A DNA stretch of 64,000 nucleotides, taken from NCBI RefSeq assembly GCF_003116135.1, contig NZ_PDOA01000012.1, positions 84,247 to 148,246 of the forward strand, given 5' to 3'. The notes under the pieces are model-generated. The model was not told the origin of the DNA and searched no databases. It saw only the letters and a program-made list of their open reading frames with translations. The position numbers and the translations under genes were made by a program. How positions within the stretch are numbered: the first letter of the stretch is position 1; each line of letters starts with the position of its first letter. The DNA is from Teichococcus aestuarii (GTDB taxonomy: Bacteria; Pseudomonadota; Alphaproteobacteria; Acetobacterales; Acetobacteraceae). Positions 43,058 through 52,330 of this stretch are shown piece after piece.

Positions 43058-44473
43058 ATGAACGGTGCGGCTAGCACAGTCGGCCCGGCGGCGATCGTCG
43101 GCCTTGTCTTCGGCATCGCCCTGCTGATCTTCCTGGTGCTCCGCACCAAGATCCACGCCATCCTGGCGCTGGTCATCGCCGCCTCCATCGCCGGCCTTTC
43201 CGCCGGCATGGCGCCGGACGCCGTGGTCAACTCCATCACCAAGGGCTTCGGCGGAACCCTCGCCACCATCGGCCTCGTCATCGGCTTCGGCGTGATGATG
43301 GGCCGCATCCTGGAGGTGACGGGCGCGGCGGAGCGGCTGGCCATCACCTTCGTCCGCTGGCTCGGCGAGAAGAAGGAGGAATGGGCGATGATGGCCACCG
43401 GCTACATCGTCTCCATCCCGATCTTCTGCGACAGCGCCTTCGTCATCCTCAACCCGCTGGCCCGCGCGCTGGCGCGCAACTCGGGCAAGTCGGTGCTGAC
43501 CATGGGCATCGCGCTGGCCGGCGGCCTGATGCTGACGCACCACGCGGTGCCGCCGACGCCGGGGCCGCTCGGCGCCGCCGGCATCTTCGGCGTCGACATC
43601 GGCATGATGATCCTGTGGGGCATCGTGCTGACCCTGCCGGCCACCTTCGTGCTGATCTGGTACGCCCGCGCCATGGGCCCGCGCATCGAGGCGATGATCC
43701 TGCGCGACACGGGCGAGCCCCTGGGCGGCAACGCGGCGGCGGCCTTCGGCCAGTTCAAGGAGGCGGCGGCGAAGCGCGAGAGCGAGCTGCCCTCCCTGAC
43801 CCGCTCGGTGCTGCCGATCCTGGTGCCGATCCTGCTGATCTTCGTCAACACCGTCGTCACCGGCATCGCCAAGGCGAGCGGCGACGCGGCGATGGCGCAG
43901 TCCACCCTGGTGCAGCTCTGCGCCTTCATCGGCAATCCGGTGATCGCGGTCGGCATCGGCGTGGCGCTCGCGGCCTATGGCCTGGCCGGCCACATGACGC
44001 GCGACGAGGCGGTGGGCGAGATGGAGAAGGGCGTCGAGAGCGCCGGCATCATCATGCTCGTCACCGGCGCCGGCGGCGCGCTGGGCGGCGTGCTGCGCGA
44101 CAGCGGCACGGGCCAGTACATCGGCGAGTGGGTGGCCACGCTGCCGCTGCCGGCGATCCTGATCCCCTTCGTCATCGCCACGCTGGTGCGGCTGATCCAG
44201 GGCAGCGGCACGGTGGCCATCATCACCGCCGCCTCCATCTCCGCGCCGATCCTGGCGCAGATCGAGGGGGTGAACCTGGCGCTCGCGGCGCAGGCGGCCT
44301 GCATCGGCTCCATGGTGTTCGGCTACTTCAACGACAGCTACTTCTGGGTGATCAACCGCATCCTCGGCGTCAAGAACGCCAAGCACCAGCTGCTCACCTG
44401 GTCGGTGCCCACCACGCTGGGCTGGGCCACGGCACTGGTCACGCTGCTGGTGGCCAACGCCATCGTCGGCTGA
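43058..44473 (+). CDS. GntP-family sugar-acid permease
   Basis: The 471-residue hydrophobic protein has some 12-14 transmembrane segments. GntP features include ILALVIAASIAGLSAGMAPD, LATIGLVIGFGVMMGRILEV, FCDSAFVILNPLARALARNS and GLMLTHHAVPPTPGPLGAAG. The family imports gluconate and related aldonates with protons. The cluster of threonate and erythronate enzymes suggests that it takes up four-carbon acids. An intrinsic terminator follows, closing the operon. Confidence 0.92.
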   Translation: MNGAASTVGPAAIVGLVFGIALLIFLVLRTKIHAILALVIAASIAGLSAGMAPDAVVNSITKGFGGTLATIGLVIGFGVMMGRILEVTGAAERLAITFVRWLGEKKEEWAMMATGYIVSIPIFCDSAFVILNPLARALARNSGKSVLTMGIALAGGLMLTHHAVPPTPGPLGAAGIFGVDIGMMILWGIVLTLPATFVLIWYARAMGPRIEAMILRDTGEPLGGNAAAAFGQFKEAAAKRESELPSLTRSVLPILVPILLIFVNTVVTGIAKASGDAAMAQSTLVQLCAFIGNPVIAVGIGVALAAYGLAGHMTRDEAVGEMEKGVESAGIIMLVTGAGGALGGVLRDSGTGQYIGEWVATLPLPAILIPFVIATLVRLIQGSGTVAIITAASISAPILAQIEGVNLALAAQAACIGSMVFGYFNDSYFWVINRILGVKNAKHQLLTWSVPTTLGWATALVTLLVANAIVG

Positions 44474-44497
44474 GCCACCGGGCCGGGAGCGGCGGCG

Positions 44498-44530
44498 GGC
44501 GGGCGGGGCGAAGGTCCCGCCCGCCTTTTT
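44498..44530 (+). terminator. Rho-independent terminator after the GntP permease
   Basis: GGCGGGCGGG (44498-44507) pairs with CCCGCCCGCC (44516-44525) and is followed by five T's (44526-44530). Confidence 0.88.
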
Positions 44531-44604
44531 CATGGGCTTTCCGCTTCCGCCCCGGCTGTTACGCTGCGGCCCGACCCCATCCCCGCGCGAGGACGCCGCA
44601 CCGC

Positions 44605-46169
44605 ATGACAGACACCGCCCCCTATGATGTCATCGTCGTCGGCGCCGGCTCGGCGGGCGCGCCGCTGGCGGCGCGGCTCTCGGAGAACCCGGCCCGCCGG
44701 GTGCTGCTGCTGGAGGCGGGGCGGGACTGGCGGGCCGCCGAGGCGCCGCACGCGCTGCGCAGCGCCAACATCGTCCCCTTCATGCACGACCCGGCGCACC
44801 AGGCGGAGTGGCAATGGCCAGGGCTGATGGCGCGCCGCACCGCCGCGCAGGAACCGCGCTTCTACTGGCGCGGCCGCGCCCTCGGCGGTTCCTCCACGGT
44901 CAACGCGCAGATCGCCATCCGCGGCGTGCCCGCCGCCTTCGACGCCTGGGCCGAGGCCGGCTGCGAAGGCTGGTCCGCCGCCGAAGTGATGCCGCTCTTC
45001 GGCGCCATCGAGGACGACCCGGAGATGGGCCGCCCCGGCGGCCCGCTGCCGGTGCACCGGGCGCCGTCCGCCGAATGGGGCGCGGTGGACCGTGCCTTCC
45101 GCGATGCGGCGCTGGCCGCCGGCTACCCCTGGAAGCCTGACCAGAACGCGCCGGAGGACGAGGGCGTCTCCTGCCACCCGATCAACAGCCGCGACGGCCG
45201 GCGCGTCACCACCAACGACGCCTATCTGGAGCCGGCGCGCGGCCGCCCCAACCTGGAGATACGCGGCGGCGCGCTGGTGGACCGCGTGCTGTTCGACGAC
45301 GCCCGGCGCGCCCGTGGCGTGCGGCTGCGCTTCGAGGGGGAGGGGGGCTGGCGGGAGATCGCGGCGCGCGAGGTGGTGCTCTGCGCCGGCGCCATCCACA
45401 GCCCGGCCATCCTGATGCGCTCCGGCATCGGCCCCGCCGCCGCGCTGCGCGCGCTCGGCCTGCCGGTGCTGCACGACCAGCCCTCGGTGGGGCAGAACCT
45501 GATGGACCACCCGATCCTGCGCGCCGGCTTCGCCCTCGCGCCGGAGGACGCGGCGCGCGGCGCCGATGCGCGCCACACCAACTGCGCCCTCACCTACAGC
45601 AGCGGCCTGGGTGGCGGCGGCGAGCGGGACATGATCATGGTGGCCTACAACCATCGCGGCCTGTCCGGGGCGGAGCCGGCGCCGGCCGGCGCGGTGGCCG
45701 TGGCGCTCTACGACGCCTTCTCGCGCGGCGCGCTGCGCCTCGTCTCGCCCGACCCGTCGGCGCAGCCCGAGGTGGAGGAGAACATGCTCTCCCACCCCGC
45801 CGACCGGCTGCGCCTGCGCGACGGCGTGCGGCGCCTGGCCGCGCTGCTGCGCCAGCCGGCGCTGGCCGCCCTCGCTTCCGCACCGGATACGGCGAGAGCG
45901 GCCTGCCCTTCGCCGAGGCCGCCGGCCTGCCCGACGACGCGCTGGACGCGCTGATGCTGCGCGAGGCGGGCGACATCCAGCACGCCGCCGGCACCTGCCG
46001 CATGACCGCGCATGAGGACCCGCGCGGCGTGGTGGACCCCGAGCTGCGCGTGCGCGGCGCCGAGGGGCTGCGCGTGGCGGATGCCTCGATCATGCCCACC
46101 GACTGCCGCGCCAACCTGCACTTCACCTGCGTCATGATCGGCGAGGCGCTGGCGCGGCGCATGGGCTGA
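44605..46169 (+). pseudogene. GMC-family oxidoreductase broken by a frameshift near 45872
   Basis: From ATG 44605 the frame encodes a GMC (choline dehydrogenase-like) flavoprotein: YDVIVVGAGSAGAPLAARLS, then ARRVLLLEAGRDW, then GRALGGSSTVNAQIAIRGV and AGAIHSPAILMRSGIGPA. After LAAL near 45870 this frame turns into nonsense and stops at 45954. The expected C-terminal half continues in the -1 frame from CGC at 45873 (RFRTGYGESGLPFAEAAGLP) through GDIQHAAGTCRM and VADASIMPTDCRANLHFTCV to the stop at 46169. Together they give a normal length of about 520 residues. A one-base deletion, true or a sequencing error, explains it. No slippery heptamer is evident. Confidence 0.85.
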
Positions 46170-46223
46170 AAGGTTTAACGGCGGCGCGGTGGTGGCCGCC
46201 GGCTGCCTTCCCCTACACTGCCC

Positions 46224-46246
46224 GTCCGCCGGCCCTGCCGGCGGAC
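46224..46246 (+). promoter_or_regulatory. Stable hairpin in the zwf leader
   Basis: GTCCGCCGGC (46224-46233) and GCCGGCGGAC (46237-46246) form a perfect 10-bp stem with a 3-base loop, 24 bases upstream of the zwf ATG. It could be the terminator of the preceding gene or a leader structure affecting zwf. Confidence 0.45.
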
Positions 46247-46270
46247 GCCCGAAACCGGCTGGAGTTCCGC

Positions 46271-47749
46271 ATGGCCCGTATCCTTCCCGTCGCCTCCTTC
46301 GACTGCGTCGTCTTCGGCGCGACCGGCGACCTGACCATGCGCAAGCTGCTGCCGGCGCTCTACCACCGCTTCCGCGACCGGCAGTTTCCGGAGACGAGCC
46401 GCATCATCGGCGCCGCCCGCACCGCCATGGACGAGGAAGCCTACCGCCGCATGGCCGAGGACGCGCTGCGCCTGCACGTGCCGGCCACCAGCCTGGACGC
46501 GGCGGTGCTGCAGGATTTCCTGCGGCTGGTGCACTACCGCCAGGTGGATGGCGCGGGCGAGGAGGGCTGGCCCGCCCTGATCGCGCTGCTGGAGGAGCGG
46601 CCGGAGCAGGTGCGCCCCTTCTACCTCGCCACGTCGCCCGACCTGTACGGCCCCATCTGCCAGCGCCTCGCGCGCCACGGGGCGCTCGGGCCGCTGTCCC
46701 GCGTGGTGCTGGAGAAGCCCATCGGGCGCGACCTGGCGACGGCGCGCGAGATCAACCAGGCCGTGGGCCAGGTGCTGCCCGAGGCGCAGATCTTCCGCAT
46801 CGACCACTATCTCGGCAAGGAGACGGTGCAGAACCTGCTGGCGCTGCGCTTCGCCAACCCGATCTTCGAGCGGCTCTGGCACGCCGACATGATCGACCAC
46901 GTGCAGATCACGGTGGCCGAGGAGGTGGGCGTCGGCGGCCGCGGCGGCTATTACGACCGCGCCGGCGCGCTGCGCGACATGGTGCAGAACCACATCCTCC
47001 AGCTTCTCTGCCTGCTGGCCATGGAAAGCCCCATCTCCCTCGACGCAGACGCGGTGCGCGACGAGAAGGTGAAGGTGCTGCGCGCGCTGCGCCCCATCGC
47101 CCCGCACGAGGCGCATTTGTTCAGCGTGCGCGGGCAGTACACGGCGGGCGCCATCGCCGGGCAGCCCGTGCCGGGCTACCGCACCGATCTGGGGCTGGAG
47201 GCGCCGAGCCTGACGGAATCCTTCGTCGCGCTGAAGGCGCAGGTGAATTCCTGGCGCTGGGCGGGGGTGCCCTTCTACCTCCGCACCGGCAAGCGCATGC
47301 CGCGCAAGATGTCCGAGATCGTGCTGGAGTTCCGCACGCCGCCCTTCAGCATCTTCCCGCGCGAGGCGGCGGGGATGCAGCCCAACCGCCTGCTGATCCG
47401 GCTGCAGCCGGAGGAGGGGATGCGCCTCGAGATGATGACCAAGGAGCCGGGGCCGGGCGGGCTGCACCTGCGCCCCACCGGCCTCGACATCAGCTTCGAG
47501 AAGACCTTCGGCCAGCGCTACCCGGATGCCTATGAGCGGCTGCTGATGGATGTGGTGCGCGGCAACGCCACCCTGTTCATGCGGCGCGACGAGGTGGAGA
47601 CCGCCTGGCAGTGGGTGGAGCCGATCCTGCAAGGCTGGGAGGACCGCCCCGAGGCGCCGCGCCCCTACGCCGCCGGCAGCTGGGGGCCAAGCGCCGCCAT
47701 CGCCATGATCGAGCGCGACGGCCGCACCTGGTACGAGAGCCTGGAGTAA
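46271..47749 (+). CDS. zwf: Glucose-6-phosphate 1-dehydrogenase
   Basis: The 492-residue protein has the Rossmann signature CVVFGATGDLTMRKLLPALY near the N-terminus. It also has the catalytic segment FRIDHYLGKETVQNLLALRF (His-Lys) and the substrate-binding RTGKRMPRKMSEIVLEFRTP. It converts glucose-6-phosphate to 6-phosphogluconolactone with NADP+/NAD+, feeding the Entner-Doudoroff or pentose phosphate route. GGAG occurs about nine bases before the ATG. It stands alone; pgl, edd and gnd are not adjacent. The 3' end is convergent with a histidine kinase gene. Confidence 0.96.
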   Translation: MARILPVASFDCVVFGATGDLTMRKLLPALYHRFRDRQFPETSRIIGAARTAMDEEAYRRMAEDALRLHVPATSLDAAVLQDFLRLVHYRQVDGAGEEGWPALIALLEERPEQVRPFYLATSPDLYGPICQRLARHGALGPLSRVVLEKPIGRDLATAREINQAVGQVLPEAQIFRIDHYLGKETVQNLLALRFANPIFERLWHADMIDHVQITVAEEVGVGGRGGYYDRAGALRDMVQNHILQLLCLLAMESPISLDADAVRDEKVKVLRALRPIAPHEAHLFSVRGQYTAGAIAGQPVPGYRTDLGLEAPSLTESFVALKAQVNSWRWAGVPFYLRTGKRMPRKMSEIVLEFRTPPFSIFPREAAGMQPNRLLIRLQPEEGMRLEMMTKEPGPGGLHLRPTGLDISFEKTFGQRYPDAYERLLMDVVRGNATLFMRRDEVETAWQWVEPILQGWEDRPEAPRPYAAGSWGPSAAIAMIERDGRTWYESLE

Positions 47750-50315
47750 GGCGGCTCAGCCGCAGCCGCGCAGCAGGCGCGAGGGCGGCGGGGCGCCGCG
47801 CAACGGCTCGGGCGCGACGGGGGGGGCGGGGCGCTGTGCTGTCCAGCAGGCGCCGCAGCGCCCCGCCCAGCGCGCCGGAGGCCAGCGGCTTGCGCAGCAG
47901 CGCGGTGCGCCCCTGGCCGTCGCCCGCCGCCCAGCCGCCCGGCATCTCCCCGTAGCCGGTGACGAACAGCACCGGCACGCCGCGCCGCACCAGCAGGTCG
48001 GCCACCGGGAAGGCGGCCTGGCCACGCAGGTTGACGTCCAGCACCGCGAGGTCGAGCGGCGCCTGCTCGGCCAGCTGCATCGCCTCGGACAGGCTGGCGG
48101 CCGGGCCGGACACCACGCAGCCCAGCGCCGTCAGCGTCTCGGCCAGCTCCAGCCCCACCAGCGCCTCGTCCTCGGCCAGCAGCACGCGGCGGCCATGCAG
48201 CACCGTGACAAGGGAGGCGGCCTCCTCCACCGGCGCGGGAGGAGACAAGGGCGGGAGGGGGGCGCGCGCCTGGCGGATCGAGACGCGGTCCGGCGCCACG
48301 GTCAGCACGCAGGCCAGCCCGGTGGGGCGCCAGTCGAAGGCCAGGCTGCCGCCCAGCTGCCCGGACACCGCCACCTTGATCATGCGCGAGCCGAAGCCGC
48401 GCCGCGTAGGCTGGCCGGCGACAAGCGCCGGGCCGCCCAGCTCGGTCCATTCCAGCCGCAGCGCCCCTCCCGCGGCGCGCTCCCAGGACAGCGTCACGCG
48501 CCCCTGCGGCGTGGAGAGCGCGCCATGCCGCGCCGCGTTGGAGGCCAGCTCGTAGAGCACCATCGACATCGGCTGCACCACCTCCGGCGCCAGCCGCACC
48601 ACGGGCCCGGAGAGGGCCACCCGCCCGCCCGCCGCATAGGCGGCCAGCTCCGCCTCGGCCAGCTCGCGCAGGTCGCTGCCGGCCCAGCGTTCGCGCGCCA
48701 GCAGGGTATAGGCCCGCGCCAGCGCGCCGACACGGCCCTCCACCGCATCGGCGAAATCCGCCGGATGGTCCGCCCGCGTCAGGCGGATGATGGACTGCAC
48801 CAGGGCCAGAGCGTTCTTGGCGCGGTGGTCCACCTCCTGCATCAGCAGCACCTGCCGCTCCTCGCTGGCGCGGCGCTCCGTGATGTCCTCGCCCGAGGCG
48901 AGCAGGGCCAGGAAGTTCCCCTCCGGGTCGCGCAGCGCCGTGCTGCGCCAGGCGACCAGGCGCTCCTCGCCATCGGGCCGCAGCACCGGCAGCAGGTCGG
49001 GCTCCGGCGCGTCCTCGGCCCCCTCGTTGATGGCCCGGAAGGCGGCGCGGGCACGCGCCTGCCAGCGGGCCGCGACAAAGCCGGCGAACCAGTCCTGGCC
49101 CAGCACCTCCGCCTCCTCCGCCAGGCCGAGGATCTCCAGCCCATGGCGGTTGATGCCCTGCACGGCGCCCTCCGGGCTCAGCACCAGCAGCATGGTGCCG
49201 GCCGCGTCGAAGTAGAGCCGCGCCCGGTCGCGCTCGGTGCGCAGCGCGGCCATCATCTCCAGCGCGGCGGCGGCGCGCCCCTCCGCCATGGCGCGCGCCC
49301 GCATCGCCGTGGTGGCCTGGCCCATGGCCTGGCGCAGCGTCTCGAACTCGGCGACGGTGAAGGGGGAGGAGGCGGCGGGGACAGGGCGGCCGGCGGCCAC
49401 CGCCTCGGCCTCGGCGGTCAGCGCGTCCAGCGGCGCCAGGAAGCGGCGCGCCCGCCATGCGGCCAGCAGCATCGCGGCCAGCAGCAGCGCCAGGCCGCCC
49501 AGCGCCAGATTCAGCAGCGGGCTCTGCCACGCCATGTCGTAGGCCTGGCGCGGCATGGTGACGGCGGCTGCCCAGGGCACGCCCTCGAGCCGCTGGAAGG
49601 CGAGGACGATGCCCGCCCCCTCGATCGAGGGCCCGGCCGTGACCCCTCCCTCTTCCCTGGCCAGGGCCTCCGCCACCCAGCGCGGCGCCACCTGGCCAAC
49701 CTGGCTCTCATGCGCGACGGAGCGCGCCACGATGCGCCCGCTCTCCACCTCGATCAGCCCGGCGATCTGCCCCTCGCGGATCTGCCCCAGCAGCGTGGCC
49801 AGCCGCGCCGGCTCGAAGGCCAGGATCAGCACGGTGCGGGGGCCGGCATCCTCCCGCAGCGGTACGAACGCCGCCAGGATCGGCCGCTGCACCGTGCCGC
49901 CGGTGAACAGGCGGTCGCTGAGCACCGCCTCGCCGGTCTCCAGCGCGCGGGTGATCCAGGGCAGGCCGCGCGCCCGTGGCAGGGGCTGACCCAGCGGATG
50001 CAGGGTGTTGAGCAGCTGGCTGCCATCGGCCTGCGCCAGCACCACCCAGCCGCCGAAGGCCTCGCCCACGGCACGGGCCTGGGCGTAGAAGCCGGAGAGG
50101 GCGGCAGGGCCGCCCGGCGAGCGGTCCAGCGAGCCGGCCAGGGTGACCGCGGCGGTGATGGCGGTGGTGAGCTGCTGGTCGATGGCGGCGGCCGTGGCGC
50201 GGGCGGTGCCGCGCAGCCCCGTCTCCGAGGCCTGCCGGTAGGCGGCGCCGAGTTGCCAGGCCGTCAGCCCTCCTGCCAGGAGGGCCGGCAGCAGAAGGGC
50301 CAGGCACATGAGCAC
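47577..50315 (-). CDS. HWE-type sensor histidine kinase with C-terminal receiver domain
   Basis: The frame encodes 912 residues. Residues about 1-285 are a double-membrane-anchored sensor region (LLLPALLAGGLTAWQLGAAY, then a Cache-like domain, then LGGLALLLAAMLLAAW). A PAS segment lies at about 380-480. The kinase core has the phosphoacceptor EVDHRAKNALALVQSIIRLT (His about 497) and the HWE ATP lid with VLYELASNAARHGALSTPQG. A receiver domain spans about 708-820 with Asp in LDLAVLDVNLRGQ. After LLDSTAP the frame runs over eight G's (47819-47826) and becomes Arg/Pro-rich over 173 bases antisense to zwf. One base fewer would end it at 47756, just after zwf, so an indel is likely. Confidence 0.85.
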   Translation of the reverse strand: MLMCLALLLPALLAGGLTAWQLGAAYRQASETGLRGTARATAAAIDQQLTTAITAAVTLAGSLDRSPGGPAALSGFYAQARAVGEAFGGWVVLAQADGSQLLNTLHPLGQPLPRARGLPWITRALETGEAVLSDRLFTGGTVQRPILAAFVPLREDAGPRTVLILAFEPARLATLLGQIREGQIAGLIEVESGRIVARSVAHESQVGQVAPRWVAEALAREEGGVTAGPSIEGAGIVLAFQRLEGVPWAAAVTMPRQAYDMAWQSPLLNLALGGLALLLAAMLLAAWRARRFLAPLDALTAEAEAVAAGRPVPAASSPFTVAEFETLRQAMGQATTAMRARAMAEGRAAAALEMMAALRTERDRARLYFDAAGTMLLVLSPEGAVQGINRHGLEILGLAEEAEVLGQDWFAGFVAARWQARARAAFRAINEGAEDAPEPDLLPVLRPDGEERLVAWRSTALRDPEGNFLALLASGEDITERRASEERQVLLMQEVDHRAKNALALVQSIIRLTRADHPADFADAVEGRVGALARAYTLLARERWAGSDLRELAEAELAAYAAGGRVALSGPVVRLAPEVVQPMSMVLYELASNAARHGALSTPQGRVTLSWERAAGGALRLEWTELGGPALVAGQPTRRGFGSRMIKVAVSGQLGGSLAFDWRPTGLACVLTVAPDRVSIRQARAPLPPLSPPAPVEEAASLVTVLHGRRVLLAEDEALVGLELAETLTALGCVVSGPAASLSEAMQLAEQAPLDLAVLDVNLRGQAAFPVADLLVRRGVPVLFVTGYGEMPGGWAAGDGQGRTALLRKPLASGALGGALRRLLDSTAPRPPRRARAVARRPAALAPAARLRLSRLTPGSRTRCGRRARSWRWRRLAPSCRRRRGAAPRGGPPSLAGSAPPTARRSPPRRAA

Positions 50316-50708
50316 CAGATGCAGCCGCAGGCCCAGAAGGGTGGCGCGATATCCGGGATGCGGCGCCGCGACACCGTTCGGGCCGCCCCCCTTCTGTTCA
50401 TTCCCCCCTTCTGTTCATTCACGATGAGCCCGCCCCCGATGCACCATGCGCCATGCGGGCGCTGATGCACCCTGTTCCTCCACCGGAGGATGACAAAGGA
50501 AACGTTGGGGGGGCAATGAATTCATAGTCATCAAAATGTACGAAGTATTATTTTTTTGCTGAACTTTCCGGGAGGATTTCACCTGTAATCCATATTCGCA
50601 TTGCCCCTTCCGCGCTAGGAACGGGGCTGTTCCGTCACGATACTGGCGCAGGACACAAGTTCAGGGCGGACTTTCCACGGAAGGCACCCGGGGGGCGCTC
50701 CGCACCGC
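50316..50708. promoter_or_regulatory. Gene-free region upstream of the kinase, with AT-rich core
   Basis: These 393 bases separate the kinase from the hydantoinase gene, both leftward. The part near the kinase holds a 17-bp tandem duplication (50386-50419). An AT-rich core at about 50515-50600 is unusual for this genome and probably marks a promoter. No coding sequence is supportable. Confidence 0.45.
50386..50419. repeat. Perfect 17-bp tandem duplication upstream of the kinase
   Basis: CCCCCCTTCTGTTCATT occurs at 50386-50402 and again at 50403-50419, head to tail. It lies about 70 bases upstream of the kinase start on the template side; the opposite strand reads AATGAACAGAAGGGGGG. Confidence 0.85.
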
Positions 50709-52163
50709 TCAGAGCAGGGTGCGATCGACGGGGTTGAACGGCGTCGGGAAGACGCCGCGCGGGGCGATCATGGCGTAGGGCCCGCGCGGCAGGAACTGCC
50801 CGTGCCCCTCGGCACCGACCAGCGCGCCGCCCTCCACCACCGGCACGCCGCGCACCAGCGTCACCTCGGGCCAGCCGGTCACCTCCATGCCCTCATAGGG
50901 GGTGTGGTCATTGTCGTGCAGCATCAGCGCGTTGGTCAGCGTCACCTTGCGGGTGGGGTCCCAGATGGCGATGTCGGCATCGGCGCCGACCGCGATGCTG
51001 CCCTTGCGCGGGTCCAGGCCGAACAGCCGCGCCGGGTTGGTGGCGGTGATGGCCACGAAGGTCTGCAGGTCGATGCGCCCCTTCGACACCCCCTCGCTGA
51101 ACAGCAGCGGCATGCGCGCGGCAAGGCCCGGCAGGCCGTTCGGAATCCGAGTGAAGGGGGCGTCCTCGCCGAAGGCCGTCTTGCCGTCCGGCCCGGCATA
51201 GCGGGTCGGCGCGTGGTCGGAGGTGACGTTGGAGAGCACGCCGCGCCGCAGCGCCTCCCACAGCGCCTCCTGGTCGGCCACGGTGCGCGGCGCCGGGCTG
51301 CACAGGAACTTGGCGCCCTCGAGGCCGGGGCGGTCGAGGTCGTCGGCGGTGAGGACAAGGTATTGCGGGCAGGTCTCGGCCCACACCTTCAACCCGCGCG
51401 CCTGGGCGCGCTCGATCTCGGCGGCGCTCTCGGCGCCGCTGACGTGGAAGATCTGCACCGGCGTGTCCAGCGCCTCGGCCATGGCGCAGACGCGGTGGAC
51501 GCATTCGCGCTCCACCACCATCGGCTTGGCCCAGGCATGGTGCTTCGGCAGGGTCAGCCCGGCGGCGAGCAGCGCCTCGGTGTAGAAGGCGATCATCTCG
51601 TGGTGCTCGGCATGCACGCAGACCAGCGCGCCGAGCCGGCGCCCCGCCGCCAGCACGCGCAGCGCCTGCGCGTCGGTGATGCGCGCGCCCTCATAGGTGA
51701 GGAAGATCTTCAGGCTGCGGTGCCCGGCCTCGACCAGGGCGGGGAGCTGCCGCTCCAGCACCTCCGGCGTCGGGTCGGTCAGGATGATGTGGAAGGCGTA
51801 GTCGATGCGGCTGCGCTGGGCGCGCGCCATGTGCTCGGCCACCGCGTCCGTGGCGGACTTGGCGGCGCTCTGGCGTGCGAAGCAGATGACGGTGGTGGTG
51901 CCGCCTGCCGCGGCCGAGGCGCTGGCGCTGGCGAAGCTGTCGGCGCTGGCGGTGGGCGGGCTGCGCGGCTCCTCGATATGGGTGTGGGTGTCCACCCCGC
52001 CCGGCAGCACCAGCCTGCCGCCCGCCTCGATCTCCCGCGCGCCGGGGCCGAGGCCGCGCGCCAGGGCCGCCACCTGCCCGCCGCGCACGCCGATATCGGC
52101 CTGGAACACGTCGCTCGCCGTCGCCACGGTGCCGTTGCGGATGACGAGATCGAATTCGGGCAT
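50709..52163 (-). CDS. D-hydantoinase/dihydropyrimidinase family amidohydrolase
   Basis: ATG 52163 gives 484 residues, starting FDLVIRNGTVATASDVFQAD. Metal-binding features of the cyclic amidohydrolase fold are complete: GGVDTHTHIEEP (HxH), the carbamylated Lys in SLKIFLTYEGARITD, His in ALVCVHAEHHEMI and Asp in VTSDHAPTRY. It hydrolyses cyclic ureides such as hydantoins or dihydropyrimidines; phenylhydantoinase-like substrates are possible. The SDR gene upstream on the same strand and the divergent IclR regulator suggest a shared regulon. No carbamoylase is adjacent, so the product's fate is unclear. Confidence 0.9.
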   Translation of the reverse strand: MPEFDLVIRNGTVATASDVFQADIGVRGGQVAALARGLGPGAREIEAGGRLVLPGGVDTHTHIEEPRSPPTASADSFASASASAAAGGTTTVICFARQSAAKSATDAVAEHMARAQRSRIDYAFHIILTDPTPEVLERQLPALVEAGHRSLKIFLTYEGARITDAQALRVLAAGRRLGALVCVHAEHHEMIAFYTEALLAAGLTLPKHHAWAKPMVVERECVHRVCAMAEALDTPVQIFHVSGAESAAEIERAQARGLKVWAETCPQYLVLTADDLDRPGLEGAKFLCSPAPRTVADQEALWEALRRGVLSNVTSDHAPTRYAGPDGKTAFGEDAPFTRIPNGLPGLAARMPLLFSEGVSKGRIDLQTFVAITATNPARLFGLDPRKGSIAVGADADIAIWDPTRKVTLTNALMLHDNDHTPYEGMEVTGWPEVTLVRGVPVVEGGALVGAEGHGQFLPRGPYAMIAPRGVFPTPFNPVDRTLL

Positions 52164-52330
52164 GCTTGGCCTCCCCCAGGGTTCGCGTCCCGGGGCCGCC
52201 CCCTGGCGGCCGCGGTGACTCCAGGGCCGGCGCGGCAACCCGCATGCCGGCCCACGCGGCAGCCTGCGGGTCGCGGGGCGGGGGCGCAAGGCCGCGCCCC
52301 CCCCCGCAGGGCCTCAGGGCATAGGCGGCC

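Noticed and set aside
42461..44533. A 690-codon minus-strand frame opposite denD and the GntP gene
   Set aside because: Low-complexity His/Asp/Gly/Arg composition and exact antisense overlap with clear genes.
44605..46169. Programmed -1 frameshift in the GMC gene
   Set aside because: No slippery heptamer or downstream structure is evident at 45870, and the family is not known for recoding. A mutation or sequence error is simpler.
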